Origin: an uncultured Clostridia bacterium
GTDB taxonomy: Bacteria; Bacillota; Clostridia; Christensenellales; Borkfalkiaceae
DNA: 64,000 nucleotides
Assembly (NCBI GenBank): GCA_947175325.1
Contig: CAMWME010000002.1
Coordinates: forward strand, 124,001-188,000
Direction: 5' to 3'
Positions 17,834 to 24,772 of the stretch are shown here, piece after piece; the stretch's first letter is position 1; each line of letters opens with the position of its first letter. Made by a program: the position numbers and the translations under genes. Under the pieces are notes generated by a model. That model made no database searches and was not told the DNA's origin. It saw only the letters and a list, made by a program, of their open reading frames with translations.

Positions 17834-18038
17834 TAAGAGTATTATAGACAAGCGTTACGAGGACAAGCACAAGGAGGAACGCAAAGCCGCACATGCGGTT
17901 TGGGGCACCTCTATGCGGCGCGACGACTTCGAGAGGCTGAACGGATTTTTGAAGGATAACCGCATAACGAAGGTCGAGCTTATTTACGCCGGCTGGGCGG
18001 CGTTGGGAAAACGGATAGAAGAAAACAAGAAAGAATAA
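17826..18038 (+). CDS. Small protein with one copy of the same helical unit
   Basis: A 70-residue protein from a GTG overlapping the end of the previous gene, with GGGAG upstream. Its first half is highly charged (DKRYEDKHKEERKAAH). The second half, DDFERLNGFLKDNRITKVEL, repeats the helix-turn-helix-like pattern seen twice in the preceding protein and resembles the second part of ribbon-helix-helix antitoxins. The tight overlap implies coupled translation with its neighbour. No toxin family was recognised in either gene, so a toxin-antitoxin label would be speculation. Confidence 0.55.
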   Translation: MTDKSIIDKRYEDKHKEERKAAHAVWGTSMRRDDFERLNGFLKDNRITKVELIYAGWAALGKRIEENKKE

Positions 18039-18053
18039 ACAGCACGTTTATTT

Positions 18054-18062
18054 TGATATAAT
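18054..18062 (+). promoter_or_regulatory. Extended -10 promoter of the HELCH protein gene
   Basis: TGATATAAT, a TGN-extended -10 with no convincing -35, about 20 bases upstream of the start codon. Confidence 0.45.
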
Positions 18063-18081
18063 TTTAACGTTCGTGGAGCTT

Positions 18082-18978
18082 ATGAAGTACAAGTACGATT
18101 TAGAAATCCGCAACGAGACGGACAAGGGCGAAATTTTTGATAGATACAAAGATGCGATTTACGAGCATATCTTAGCCGAAATAGCCGATTATTTTGACTT
18201 TGATTTGGATTTGTTGGTGGTATTCAGAGAACTTGATAAACAAAAACAGTTTATCAACGATGAGACCTATAACGGCGGCACTACGCTTGTCGATAATAAA
18301 TACGCTGTTATTCTTAATATCTCTTCCTTAGAGGCAATACCTAACGACGGCGGGTTTGATTTTGCATTATCCGTTCATCACGAATTGTGCCACGTTTACG
18401 ATTTGCATCAAGCTATGCGCCGCAAACACCACCCGATTAACCCTCTTTATAAAAGCTATAAAACGCTAAAAGATTTTACTATTTCAAAAGGCTGGATGGT
18501 TTGGACGGAATTCCACGCATACTTTTTAACCTATAAAAAATTTTCAGAGGACTACGACTGCCCTACCCTATTACAAATCGTTAACGGATACGAAAACCTT
18601 TCCGCGCAGCTTGACAAAATTAAAAAGATTAACAATTTCGACGCCGAAGAATCCAAAACGATAATTTACGATTTTATTGACAATATCGAGGACTTCATTT
18701 ATTTTACGGCAAAGTATTTGGCGGGCGTTTCTTTTTGCGACCAGCAGAATGAAGATTGCGACGAAAAAACCGAAGAAAGCGATGCATACAAAAGTGTAAA
18801 CAAAATATTTGTCGGAATAATGAAAAAAATCCTACCGTTAGTGAAAAACTCTTACGGTATACTTATGACGAAAAAGCTTTATAAATTAGGCGAATACTTG
18901 CTGAAAGCCGTGTATGCGGAGTTCGATATTTTCCCCGTGGATTGCGACGGACAAGTGTTGTTCGCTTATTGCGATTAA
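18082..18978 (+). CDS. HELCH-motif metallopeptidase-like protein
   Basis: About 298 residues from an ATG with GGAG five bases upstream; a GTG nine bases earlier is less likely. Near residue 100 is HHELCHVYD, an HExxH zinc-binding and catalytic motif. About 45 residues later comes WTEFHAYF, whose Glu could be the third zinc ligand of a gluzincin. No signal peptide, so it is cytoplasmic. HExxH proteins in such islands include regulators that cleave repressors (ImmA/IrrE type), but I see no helix-turn-helix partner or specific similarity. It closes the restriction island, followed by a strong terminator. Protease activity is likely from the motif; the target is unknown. Confidence 0.6.
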   Translation: MKYKYDLEIRNETDKGEIFDRYKDAIYEHILAEIADYFDFDLDLLVVFRELDKQKQFINDETYNGGTTLVDNKYAVILNISSLEAIPNDGGFDFALSVHHELCHVYDLHQAMRRKHHPINPLYKSYKTLKDFTISKGWMVWTEFHAYFLTYKKFSEDYDCPTLLQIVNGYENLSAQLDKIKKINNFDAEESKTIIYDFIDNIEDFIYFTAKYLAGVSFCDQQNEDCDEKTEESDAYKSVNKIFVGIMKKILPLVKNSYGILMTKKLYKLGEYLLKAVYAEFDIFPVDCDGQVLFAYCD

Positions 18979-18995
18979 GTGAAAAAACAAATAAT

Positions 18996-19030
18996 AAAAA
19001 GCAACGCTGCGTGCGTTGCTTTTTGTTTTT
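18996..19030. terminator. Terminator closing the restriction island
   Basis: AAAAAGCAACG, seven-base loop, CGTTGCTTTTT with further T residues. Symmetric A/T flanks let it also serve the converging malic enzyme gene. Confidence 0.85.
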
Positions 19031-19036
19031 CGTTAT

Positions 19037-20209
19037 TTAAAGTTTGGCTACTCCCGTTTTCTTAGCCGCTTCCGAAACGGCTTGGGCTACGCGGTCGTGC
19101 GCGCGCTTATCGTAGGCGTAGGGCAAAATGTAATCGCGCGATAGCTCCTTATCGGATACGCAGTCGGCAATGCCTTGCGCCGCCGCGAGCATCATTTCTG
19201 TATTGACGGTGGTTGCGCGGACGTCCAGCGCGCCGCGGAAAAGCCCCGGGAAAACTAGGACGTTATTTATTTGGTTGGCGTACTCCGACGAGCCGGTGCC
19301 GACGATGAACGCGCCCGCCTCCTTTGCTTCTGCGGGGTTGATTTCGGGTACGGGGTTGGCGCAAGTGAAAAGTATAGACTTATCCGCCATGGACTTGACC
19401 ATATCTTTCGTTATGCAGTTGGGGCCCGATACGCCGATTACGACGTCCGCCCCCTTCATTGCGTCTTTGAGCGTACCAGTAAGGTGAGCGCGGTTGGTTA
19501 CTTTTGCAATCTCTTTTTGGGCGGGGTTAAGCCAGTCAAGCCCTTCGGAGATTACTCCCTTTAAGTCGCAAAGGGTAACTTCCTTTACGCCGAAAAGCAT
19601 CATGAATTTTGCGATTGCAATTCCCGCCGCACCCGCGCCGTTTATAACGACCTTTATTTCTTCCTTTTTCTTGCCGGCAAGCTTTAAGGCGTTGATAAGC
19701 GCCGCCGTCATAACGATTGCCGTGCCGTGCTGGTCGTCGTGGAATACGGGAATATTCAGCTCCTCTTTGAGCCGCGTTTCGATTTCGAAGCAGCGGGGCG
19801 CGGAGATATCTTCGAGGTTTATTCCGCCGAAGGAGCCAGAAATAATTTTTATGGTTTTAATAATTTCTTCGGCGTCCTTGGTCTTTAAGCAGATAGGGAA
19901 AGCGTCCACCCCGCCGTACGCCTTGAAGAGGGCGCACTTGCCTTCCATGACGGGCATACCCGCTTCGGGGCCTATATCGCCTAAGCCTAAAATTGCCGTG
20001 CCGTCGGTGATGACCGCAACGGTGTTCCAGCGGCGGGTTAGCTCGAAGGACTTTTCGATATCGTCACGGATTGCGAGGCAAGGCTCGGCAACGCCCGGGG
20101 TGTAGGCGAGAGATAACGCCTCTCGGCTGTCCGTAGGGACGCGGCAAACGGTTTCTATCTTGCCCTTCCACTCGCCGTGTTTTTTAAGTGATTCTTTTCT
20201 AAAATTCAT
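19037..20209 (-). CDS. Malic enzyme (oxaloacetate-decarboxylating)
   Basis: A 390-residue enzyme converting malate to pyruvate and CO2 with reduction of NAD(P). Diagnostic segments include SLAYTPGVAEPC near the N terminus, GDIGPEAGMPVMEGK, the metal-site region FHDDQHGTAIV and the nucleotide-binding loop INGAGAAGIA. Length matches the short bacterial form without a fused phosphotransacetylase domain. It follows the pyrophosphatase gene by three bases and shares its promoter. With the PEP carboxykinase at 38-40 kb it links C4 acids to pyruvate/PEP. Cofactor preference cannot be read safely from sequence alone. Confidence 0.93.
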   Translation of the reverse strand: MNFRKESLKKHGEWKGKIETVCRVPTDSREALSLAYTPGVAEPCLAIRDDIEKSFELTRRWNTVAVITDGTAILGLGDIGPEAGMPVMEGKCALFKAYGGVDAFPICLKTKDAEEIIKTIKIISGSFGGINLEDISAPRCFEIETRLKEELNIPVFHDDQHGTAIVMTAALINALKLAGKKKEEIKVVINGAGAAGIAIAKFMMLFGVKEVTLCDLKGVISEGLDWLNPAQKEIAKVTNRAHLTGTLKDAMKGADVVIGVSGPNCITKDMVKSMADKSILFTCANPVPEINPAEAKEAGAFIVGTGSSEYANQINNVLVFPGLFRGALDVRATTVNTEMMLAAAQGIADCVSDKELSRDYILPYAYDKRAHDRVAQAVSEAAKKTGVAKL

Positions 20210-20212
20210 AAC

Positions 20213-20743
20213 TTACTTGCCGAATTTTTCCTCGTACCTTTCAATACACTTTCTTATGCTTTCGATTGCCTCGTACTTGTGGCAGATTTCCTTTACGGCG
20301 GTTTGCTTGTGTTCAAGCGTTTTGTACACCTCGAAGAAGTGCATCATTTCGTCAAAGATATGGTGGGGCAGCTCCTTTACGTCGTAAAAATTATTGTAGT
20401 TGGGGTCGTTGAGGGGCACGGCGATGACTTTTTCGTCAAGCTCGCCCCCGTCCACCATTTTTATTACGCCTATCGGCATACAAGTTACGAGCGTCATAGG
20501 GGAAATGATTTCGTTGCAGAGGACGAGAACGTCCAAGGGGTCGCCGTCGTCAGCAAGAGTGCGGGGAATAAAACCGTAGTTGGCGGGATATACCGTAGAG
20601 GTGTAAAGCACCCTATCGAGGCGAAGTAGCCCCGTTTTTTTATCAAGCTCGTACTTCGCTTTGCTGCCTTTGGGGATTTCGATTAACGCCTCGAATTTGT
20701 TTTCGGTAATTCTTTCTTTGTCGATGTCGTGCCAGATATTCAT
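20213..20743 (-). CDS. ppa: Inorganic pyrophosphatase, family I
   Basis: A 176-residue soluble pyrophosphatase hydrolysing PPi to phosphate. The family I signature DGDPLDVLVL is present, preceded by ELDKKTGLLRLDR and the substrate-site phrase YPANYGFIPRT. The ATG has a GGAGG site upstream. It is transcribed first in a two-gene unit with malic enzyme. Spore formers often carry family II enzymes instead, so a family I enzyme is a mild lineage clue. Confidence 0.93.
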   Translation of the reverse strand: MNIWHDIDKERITENKFEALIEIPKGSKAKYELDKKTGLLRLDRVLYTSTVYPANYGFIPRTLADDGDPLDVLVLCNEIISPMTLVTCMPIGVIKMVDGGELDEKVIAVPLNDPNYNNFYDVKELPHHIFDEMMHFFEVYKTLEHKQTAVKEICHKYEAIESIRKCIERYEEKFGK

Positions 20744-20769
20744 AGCCGCCTCCGTCTTTCGTTTTTATT

Positions 20770-20797
20770 ATTATAACACGGATTTTCATAAAGTAAA
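20770..20797 (-). promoter_or_regulatory. Promoter of ppa and malic enzyme
   Basis: On the minus strand: TTTACT, 16-base spacer, TATAAT, about 25 bases before the ppa start. Confidence 0.6.
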
Positions 20798-20850
20798 TAA
20801 TATTTTAAAATAAGTATGCACCACTTGGCGGGGCGATGCCGTTTAACGGT

Positions 20851-20879
20851 TTGACAAATCGGAGTATATATAATATAAT
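20851..20879 (+). promoter_or_regulatory. Strong promoter placed almost at the GtrA start codon
   Basis: TTGACA, 17-base spacer, TATAAT: a full consensus. The -10 ends ten bases before the ATG at 20890, so the mRNA leader would be about four bases at most. Confidence 0.75.
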
Positions 20880-20889
20880 TTTACGCGTT

Positions 20890-21531
20890 ATGGAAAACGA
20901 GAAAGAAACGCTTGAAAACAGCGAAAACGAAATTATAGAAGAAAAACCCGTTGCGGAAGAAGCGGCGGCGGCTGCGGTTGTTGCCGAGGGCGAGCCCAAG
21001 GCGGAAGAAAACGCGGAGGAAACCGCAACCGAAGAGGCGCCCAAAAAGATGACGAAGCTGCAACAGTTTTTACAGCTGTTGATATTTACGGGCTTTATGG
21101 TTTCCGCCGGAGTTATTCAGTTCGTAACGACGGGCTTGCTGTCAACTTGGACGGGGTTAATGTCCGAAGACAGCGAGTATTATTGGATAGCCTATCTTAC
21201 GGGGCTTGTGCTTTCAGTTGTATGGAGCTTTACGTTTAACCGCAAGTTTACGTTTAAAGCGGCAAACAACGTGCCGCTTGCGATGGTGCTCGTGCTTATT
21301 TATTACTGTGCGTTTGCTCCCCTTTCCACTTTCGGTGCGAACGCAATAGTAAACGCTTGGAAGGACGCCGCGGGTGCGGGCTGGGACAAAAATTACGAAA
21401 TGGTAATTACCGCCTCGATGATGATTATAAATTTTGTTACCGAATTCTTCTGGGATAAGTTCGTCGTGTTCAATAAAAAAGTTACCGACAAAATTTTAAG
21501 TTGGTTTAAAAAAGATAAGCATTCTGCTTAA
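20890..21531 (+). CDS. GtrA-family membrane protein
   Basis: About 213 residues. An acidic, Glu/Ala-rich cytoplasmic head (first ~55 residues) is followed by four membrane segments. The family hallmark WSFTFNRKFTFK occurs after the second helix and FFWDKFVVFNKK at the end of the fourth. GtrA proteins are thought to flip lipid-linked sugars or serve cell-envelope polysaccharide synthesis. An upstream in-frame ATG would lie before the promoter, so the start at 20890 is preferred. There is no ribosome binding site, consistent with a leaderless message. The last codons form part of a dispersed hairpin repeat. Confidence 0.8.
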   Translation: MENEKETLENSENEIIEEKPVAEEAAAAAVVAEGEPKAEENAEETATEEAPKKMTKLQQFLQLLIFTGFMVSAGVIQFVTTGLLSTWTGLMSEDSEYYWIAYLTGLVLSVVWSFTFNRKFTFKAANNVPLAMVLVLIYYCAFAPLSTFGANAIVNAWKDAAGAGWDKNYEMVITASMMIINFVTEFFWDKFVVFNKKVTDKILSWFKKDKHSA

Positions 21532-21546
21532 CCAAGTATCTTAATT
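21516..21546 (+). repeat. Dispersed hairpin repeat, copy 1
   Basis: Stem TAAGCA-TTC-TGCTTA followed by the tail ACCAAGTATCTTAATT. The stem lies in the last codons and stop of the GtrA gene. Same element as at 23.8, 27.7 and 35.85 kb. Confidence 0.65.
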
Positions 21547-21583
21547 GCGTTTGCGTAACATGAATTAATCGCATATCAAACAA

Positions 21584-21616
21584 AAAGCCTCGCTGAAAAG
21601 CGAGGCTTTATTTTTT
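21584..21616. terminator. Terminator between the GtrA and lipoprotein genes
   Basis: AAAGCCTCGC, six-base loop, GCGAGGCTTT followed by ATTTTTT. It lies between converging genes and overlaps the lipoprotein stop codon. Confidence 0.85.
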
Positions 21617-22670
21617 AATCGTTGAACAAAAACGCAAAGTTTTTATCGCCCGTTATTTGAAAGACGTAAGTTTTTCCTTCATCCTCAATCATAAATTGAT
21701 TTTCGGATAACACCAAGACGTCTTCCGCAAAATGCTTTATACGGTAGCTCGGCGTTTTGTCGGTTGCACCTTCTATTAATTGAAACTCAAATTCGCCCAA
21801 ACCGTCGTAATCGCCGATTTTTACGCTTTCGTTTTCATAATCGTAAACTTCGTAAGTATCCACGTTAGTAATAAACGAATGGCAATCGAGTTCCGAATAC
21901 TTAAACTTATATTTGCTGCCGACAAATTTATAGACTTTGTTGTCAACGTATACGTTGCCGTTGCTTATTCTAATGGAATAATTTTTGCCGCCGGCAGTTA
22001 AAAAGTCATATTTCACGTACCCGCCGCCGCAAACCTGGCCTTCTAACGGGTTTATTGCTTCCGCAGAAGAAGATAAAATCTTATAGGCGTTTTCAATATC
22101 TTCTTTATTCGAGGAATAAGATATATCTTCTAAATTGCCGGGGGCAACGCCTATATAGGCGTGCTCGTAACGGACTTTTTGAATATCTTCCACCTTCAAT
22201 TCGTTAATCCACGGATACAGCTCGTTTAATTTATAGCTCGTATGGTAATACCAATCGGGCTTTTCGTCGGGCTTCTCGTGGTCAAAACTAATAGACTGAA
22301 CGTATAAGATATTAGTATCGTTCTCCGTAGCGTCGGAATTATTATCAGAGTACTTGTAATTAAACCAAACGGTAAGCGTCGAGCCGTCGTCTATATCGAA
22401 TTGGAATATTATCGCTCCGTAGCCGATATCTCTTTGAGGTTTGCCAATTTTTCTTACTACTTCGGTTAAGCTCATACCGACGGTAATTTTTTGACACTGT
22501 TTAAGGCTGGGCAAGTCGGTTTTTTCTTCGTCAAACCAGGTTTCGATATTTTCCAAGTCAAAACCGTCTAATGAATAATTATCGTCATTTTGATTGCATG
22601 CGGCAAGCGCTGCAAGCGGCATCAACATCGTACAGCCGATTAAAACGGCAAGTATCTTTTTAAAACGCAT
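21615..22670 (-). CDS. Lipoprotein of unknown function
   Basis: A 351-residue exported lipoprotein: basic start, hydrophobic stretch ILAVLIGCTMLMPLAAL and the lipobox LAAC, with the Cys near residue 24. After the mature N terminus there is a segment ITVGMSLTEVVRKIGKPQ followed by a beta-strand-rich phrase. This resembles the SmpA/OmlA-like fold (a small beta-lactamase-inhibitor-like domain whose GM-x-x-x-E-V-x-x-x-x-G-x-P pattern recurs in many lipoproteins). The rest is beta-rich and unrecognised. It is transcribed alone towards the terminator shared with the GtrA gene. Confidence 0.7.
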   Translation of the reverse strand: MRFKKILAVLIGCTMLMPLAALAACNQNDDNYSLDGFDLENIETWFDEEKTDLPSLKQCQKITVGMSLTEVVRKIGKPQRDIGYGAIIFQFDIDDGSTLTVWFNYKYSDNNSDATENDTNILYVQSISFDHEKPDEKPDWYYHTSYKLNELYPWINELKVEDIQKVRYEHAYIGVAPGNLEDISYSSNKEDIENAYKILSSSAEAINPLEGQVCGGGYVKYDFLTAGGKNYSIRISNGNVYVDNKVYKFVGSKYKFKYSELDCHSFITNVDTYEVYDYENESVKIGDYDGLGEFEFQLIEGATDKTPSYRIKHFAEDVLVLSENQFMIEDEGKTYVFQITGDKNFAFLFND

Positions 22671-22758
22671 ACCCTACCCTCCTTTACTATATTATATCGC
22701 AATCGCACAGAATAGTCAATAGTAAAAAACAACCGCCCTCGTAGGGTGGTTGTTTTAT

Positions 22759-22832
22759 TGGAGGTGCCACCCGGATTTGAACCGGGGGTGAGGGTTTTGC
22801 AGACCCGGGCCTTACCGCTTGGCTATGGCACC
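22759..22832 (-). tRNA. tRNA-Cys (GCA)
   Basis: Complete cloverleaf on the minus strand with acceptor GGTGCCA paired to TGGCACC, anticodon loop TCTGCAA giving anticodon GCA, TTCAAAT T-loop and an encoded CCA end. Last gene of a three-tRNA operon. Confidence 0.95.
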
Positions 22833-22858
22833 TTATAAAAAAATAGTGCGGCTGTTTT

Positions 22859-22933
22859 TGGAGCGGGAGACGAGATTCGAACCCGCGACATTCACCTTGG
22901 CAAGGTGACGCTCTACCACTGAGCCACTCCCGC
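22859..22933 (-). tRNA. tRNA-Gly (GCC)
   Basis: Acceptor GCGGGAG, anticodon stem CACCT / AGGTG around loop TTGCCAA (anticodon GCC), T-loop TTCGAAT and encoded CCA. Middle gene of the operon. Confidence 0.95.
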
Positions 22934-22954
22934 ATAATTGCCGCACTATTTCGT

Positions 22955-23030
22955 TGGTGGGAGCTACAGGGCTCGAACCTGTGACCCACTGCTTGTAGGG
23001 CAGTTGCTCTCCCAACTGAGCTAAGCTCCC
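22955..23030 (-). tRNA. tRNA-Val (UAC)
   Basis: Acceptor GGGAGCT, anticodon stem CTGC / GCAG around CCTACAA (anticodon UAC), T-loop TTCGAGC and encoded CCA. First gene of the operon. Confidence 0.95.
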
Positions 23031-23042
23031 AAACGCTTAATT

Positions 23043-23071
23043 AATATAACAAATAAAAACATAAAAATCAA
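23043..23071 (-). promoter_or_regulatory. Promoter of the Val-Gly-Cys tRNA operon
   Basis: On the minus strand: TTGATT, 17-base spacer, TATATT, about 12 bases before the first tRNA. Confidence 0.65.
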
Positions 23072-23203
23072 GCGTTTTTTTGCGGAAATTATATAAAATT
23101 AAATTTTTTTTACGGCGTTGTTTAAGCCTACGGCGTCTACCACTATATATTGTATGTAATCCCAAATTTATTATGTGAACGGAAAAATTTTTAAAAAATG
23201 ACT

Positions 23204-23233
23204 GTATAAATTAAATAATTTGCGGCAATAAAC
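23204..23233 (+). promoter_or_regulatory. Sigma-F-like promoter of spoIIR
   Basis: GTATA, 15-base spacer, GGCAATAAAC. This agrees with the forespore sigma-F pattern known from Bacillus (GYWTA-15-GGNRANANTR; eight of ten in the -10), 28 bases upstream of the start codon. Confidence 0.65.
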
Positions 23234-23261
23234 GTGCTGTAAGCAAATTGAGAGGTGTTTT

Positions 23262-23792
23262 ATGAAAAAGTTTATTGCGGCAGCGGTTTTAATGATTGCA
23301 GTTATTTGCGCGGCGTTATATTTCGGGTTCGGCACGGCGGAAACCGCGCAAGCGGAAAACGATTACCTTAGAATACACGTAAGGGCGAACTCCAACGACC
23401 AAATCGACCAAGATATTAAATATAAGGTAAAGGACGAAGTCGTGAAGTTTATCACCCCCTATATTACGCAGTGCGTGGACAAGCCCGCGGCTATGGAAGT
23501 TATTGGCGGTATTTTGGACGGCATCGAGGAGGTTTGCGACAGAACTTTGAGGGCGAACGGGTTTAACTACACCTCTAAGGCGCAGATACGCGCAGAGGAG
23601 TTCCCCACCCGAGTTTACGGGGATTTAACCCTTGAAAGCGGAGTTTACGACGCGTTAATCGTGGAGCTTGGAACGGGCACGGGCGATAACTGGTGGTGCG
23701 TTATCTATCCCCCCCTCTGCTTCACCTCCGCCTCCGCCGACGTTGAGTACCGCTCGATTATCAAAGATATTATTGATAAGTTTAAGGGTTAA
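23262..23792 (+). CDS. spoIIR: Stage II sporulation protein R
   Basis: A 176-residue exported signalling protein made in the forespore, which triggers cleavage of pro-sigma-E in the mother cell. It has a signal peptide (AAAVLMIAVICAALYFGFG) and the family phrase LRIHVRANSNDQIDQDIKYKVKDE immediately after it (first block only), and a conserved ending with WWCVIYPPLCF. Length fits the family's conserved part; the C-terminal tail present in some Clostridia is absent. A sigma-F-type promoter directly upstream agrees with its known regulation. RBS is GAGAGGTG. Confidence 0.9.
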   Translation: MKKFIAAAVLMIAVICAALYFGFGTAETAQAENDYLRIHVRANSNDQIDQDIKYKVKDEVVKFITPYITQCVDKPAAMEVIGGILDGIEEVCDRTLRANGFNYTSKAQIRAEEFPTRVYGDLTLESGVYDALIVELGTGTGDNWWCVIYPPLCFTSASADVEYRSIIKDIIDKFKG

Positions 23793-23820
23793 ACGTTCCG
23801 TTTAATCAAGTATCTTAAAC
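23789..23820 (+). repeat. Dispersed hairpin repeat, copy 2
   Basis: Stem TTAAACG-TTC-CGTTTAA followed by TCAAGTATCTTAAAC. The left arm includes the spoIIR stop codon. Confidence 0.65.
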
Positions 23821-23857
23821 GCTTTGAAACTTGACAAGCCAAAAGCATATCAAACAT

Positions 23858-23894
23858 AGCCGCCCGCGGGGATTTGCCCGCGGGCGGCTTTTTG
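23858..23894 (+). terminator. Terminator of spoIIR
   Basis: A 13-bp stem AGCCGCCCGCGGG / CCCGCGGGCGGCT with loop GATTTG and a T-run. Confidence 0.9.
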
Positions 23895-23909
23895 CGTTTT
23901 TATTTTTCC

Positions 23910-23938
23910 GCATATTTTTTTTAATGTTATTCATAATA
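23910..23938 (+). promoter_or_regulatory. Sigma-G-like promoter of sleB-ypeB
   Basis: GCATA, 17-base spacer, CATAATA, matching the forespore sigma-G pattern known from Bacillus (GHATR, 17-18, CATNHTA). The start codon follows about 78 bases later. Confidence 0.6.
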
Positions 23939-24015
23939 ATTGCAAAGGCGGGCGCGGTATGCTCGCTAACACATATTTTTAAGTCGCTCGGCGCGAGGCA
24001 GAGCAAGGAGGAAAA

Positions 24016-24762
24016 ATGAAAAAAGCACTTAGAATAGGCGCGGCAACCTTAGCGTTGGCAACGGTAGCTACGGTGGGCGCAGTATTCAACAACACGGGAC
24101 ACACGGATGATTACGACTTTGCTACGTCCGGCTACGTTCAGACTGCAGTTTTAAAGCAAGGCGCGACGGGCGGCGAAGTTAAAGAATTACAAAGACGTTT
24201 AAAGCAATGGGGCTATTACAACGGCGCGGTTGACGGCGTTTACGGCCCCGCAACGGTGAAAGCGGTTAAGTACTTCCAGCAAAAGAACGGGCTTAAAGCC
24301 GACGGCATTGCGGGTAAATCAACCTTCGAGGCGTTAGGTATGAACGACAGCGCGAAGGCGCTTGAAGGCAACAAGGGTTCTTCAAACTCTTCTTCAAGCT
24401 CGAACTACACCAGCTCGGATTTGTACCTTTTGGCGAAAACCATTTACGCTGAGGCGCGCGGTGAAACCTACACCGGTCAAGTTGCGGTAGGCGCGGTTAT
24501 TTTGAACAGAGTTAAATCTTCCAAGTTCCCCAACACCATTTCGGGCGTAGTTTATCAAAAGCACGCCTTTACTGCGGTTTCGGACGGACAGATTAACCTT
24601 GAACCCGACAAGACCGCTATGAACGCGGCTCAAGACGCTATGAACGGCTGGGACCCCACTTACGGTTGCATTTACTACTACAACCCCGCGGTGGCAACGA
24701 GCAGTTGGATATTCTCAAGAAAGACGGTTACCACGATAGGTAAGCACGTGTTCGCAGTATAG
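24016..24762 (+). CDS. sleB: Spore cortex-lytic enzyme SleB
   Basis: A 248-residue germination hydrolase. It has a signal peptide (about 1-25), a peptidoglycan-binding domain with two half-repeats (GGEVKELQRRLKQWGYYNGAV, truncated here, and GPATVKAVKYFQQKNGL) at about 50-115, a Ser/Asn-rich linker, then the hydrolase_2 domain beginning LLAKTIYAEARGE, whose Glu is the predicted catalytic residue of this lytic transglycosylase. It degrades muramic-lactam-containing spore cortex during germination. The start has AAGGAGG. It is followed 11 bases later by ypeB, whose product is required for SleB localisation in Bacillus. Confidence 0.92.
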   Translation: MKKALRIGAATLALATVATVGAVFNNTGHTDDYDFATSGYVQTAVLKQGATGGEVKELQRRLKQWGYYNGAVDGVYGPATVKAVKYFQQKNGLKADGIAGKSTFEALGMNDSAKALEGNKGSSNSSSSSNYTSSDLYLLAKTIYAEARGETYTGQVAVGAVILNRVKSSKFPNTISGVVYQKHAFTAVSDGQINLEPDKTAMNAAQDAMNGWDPTYGCIYYYNPAVATSSWIFSRKTVTTIGKHVFAV

Positions 24763-24772
24763 GAGGCAAATT

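Noticed and set aside
17480-18038. Toxin-antitoxin pair
   Set aside because: Size and overlap are suggestive, but neither protein shows a toxin motif; both share the same helical unit, so the label would be a guess.
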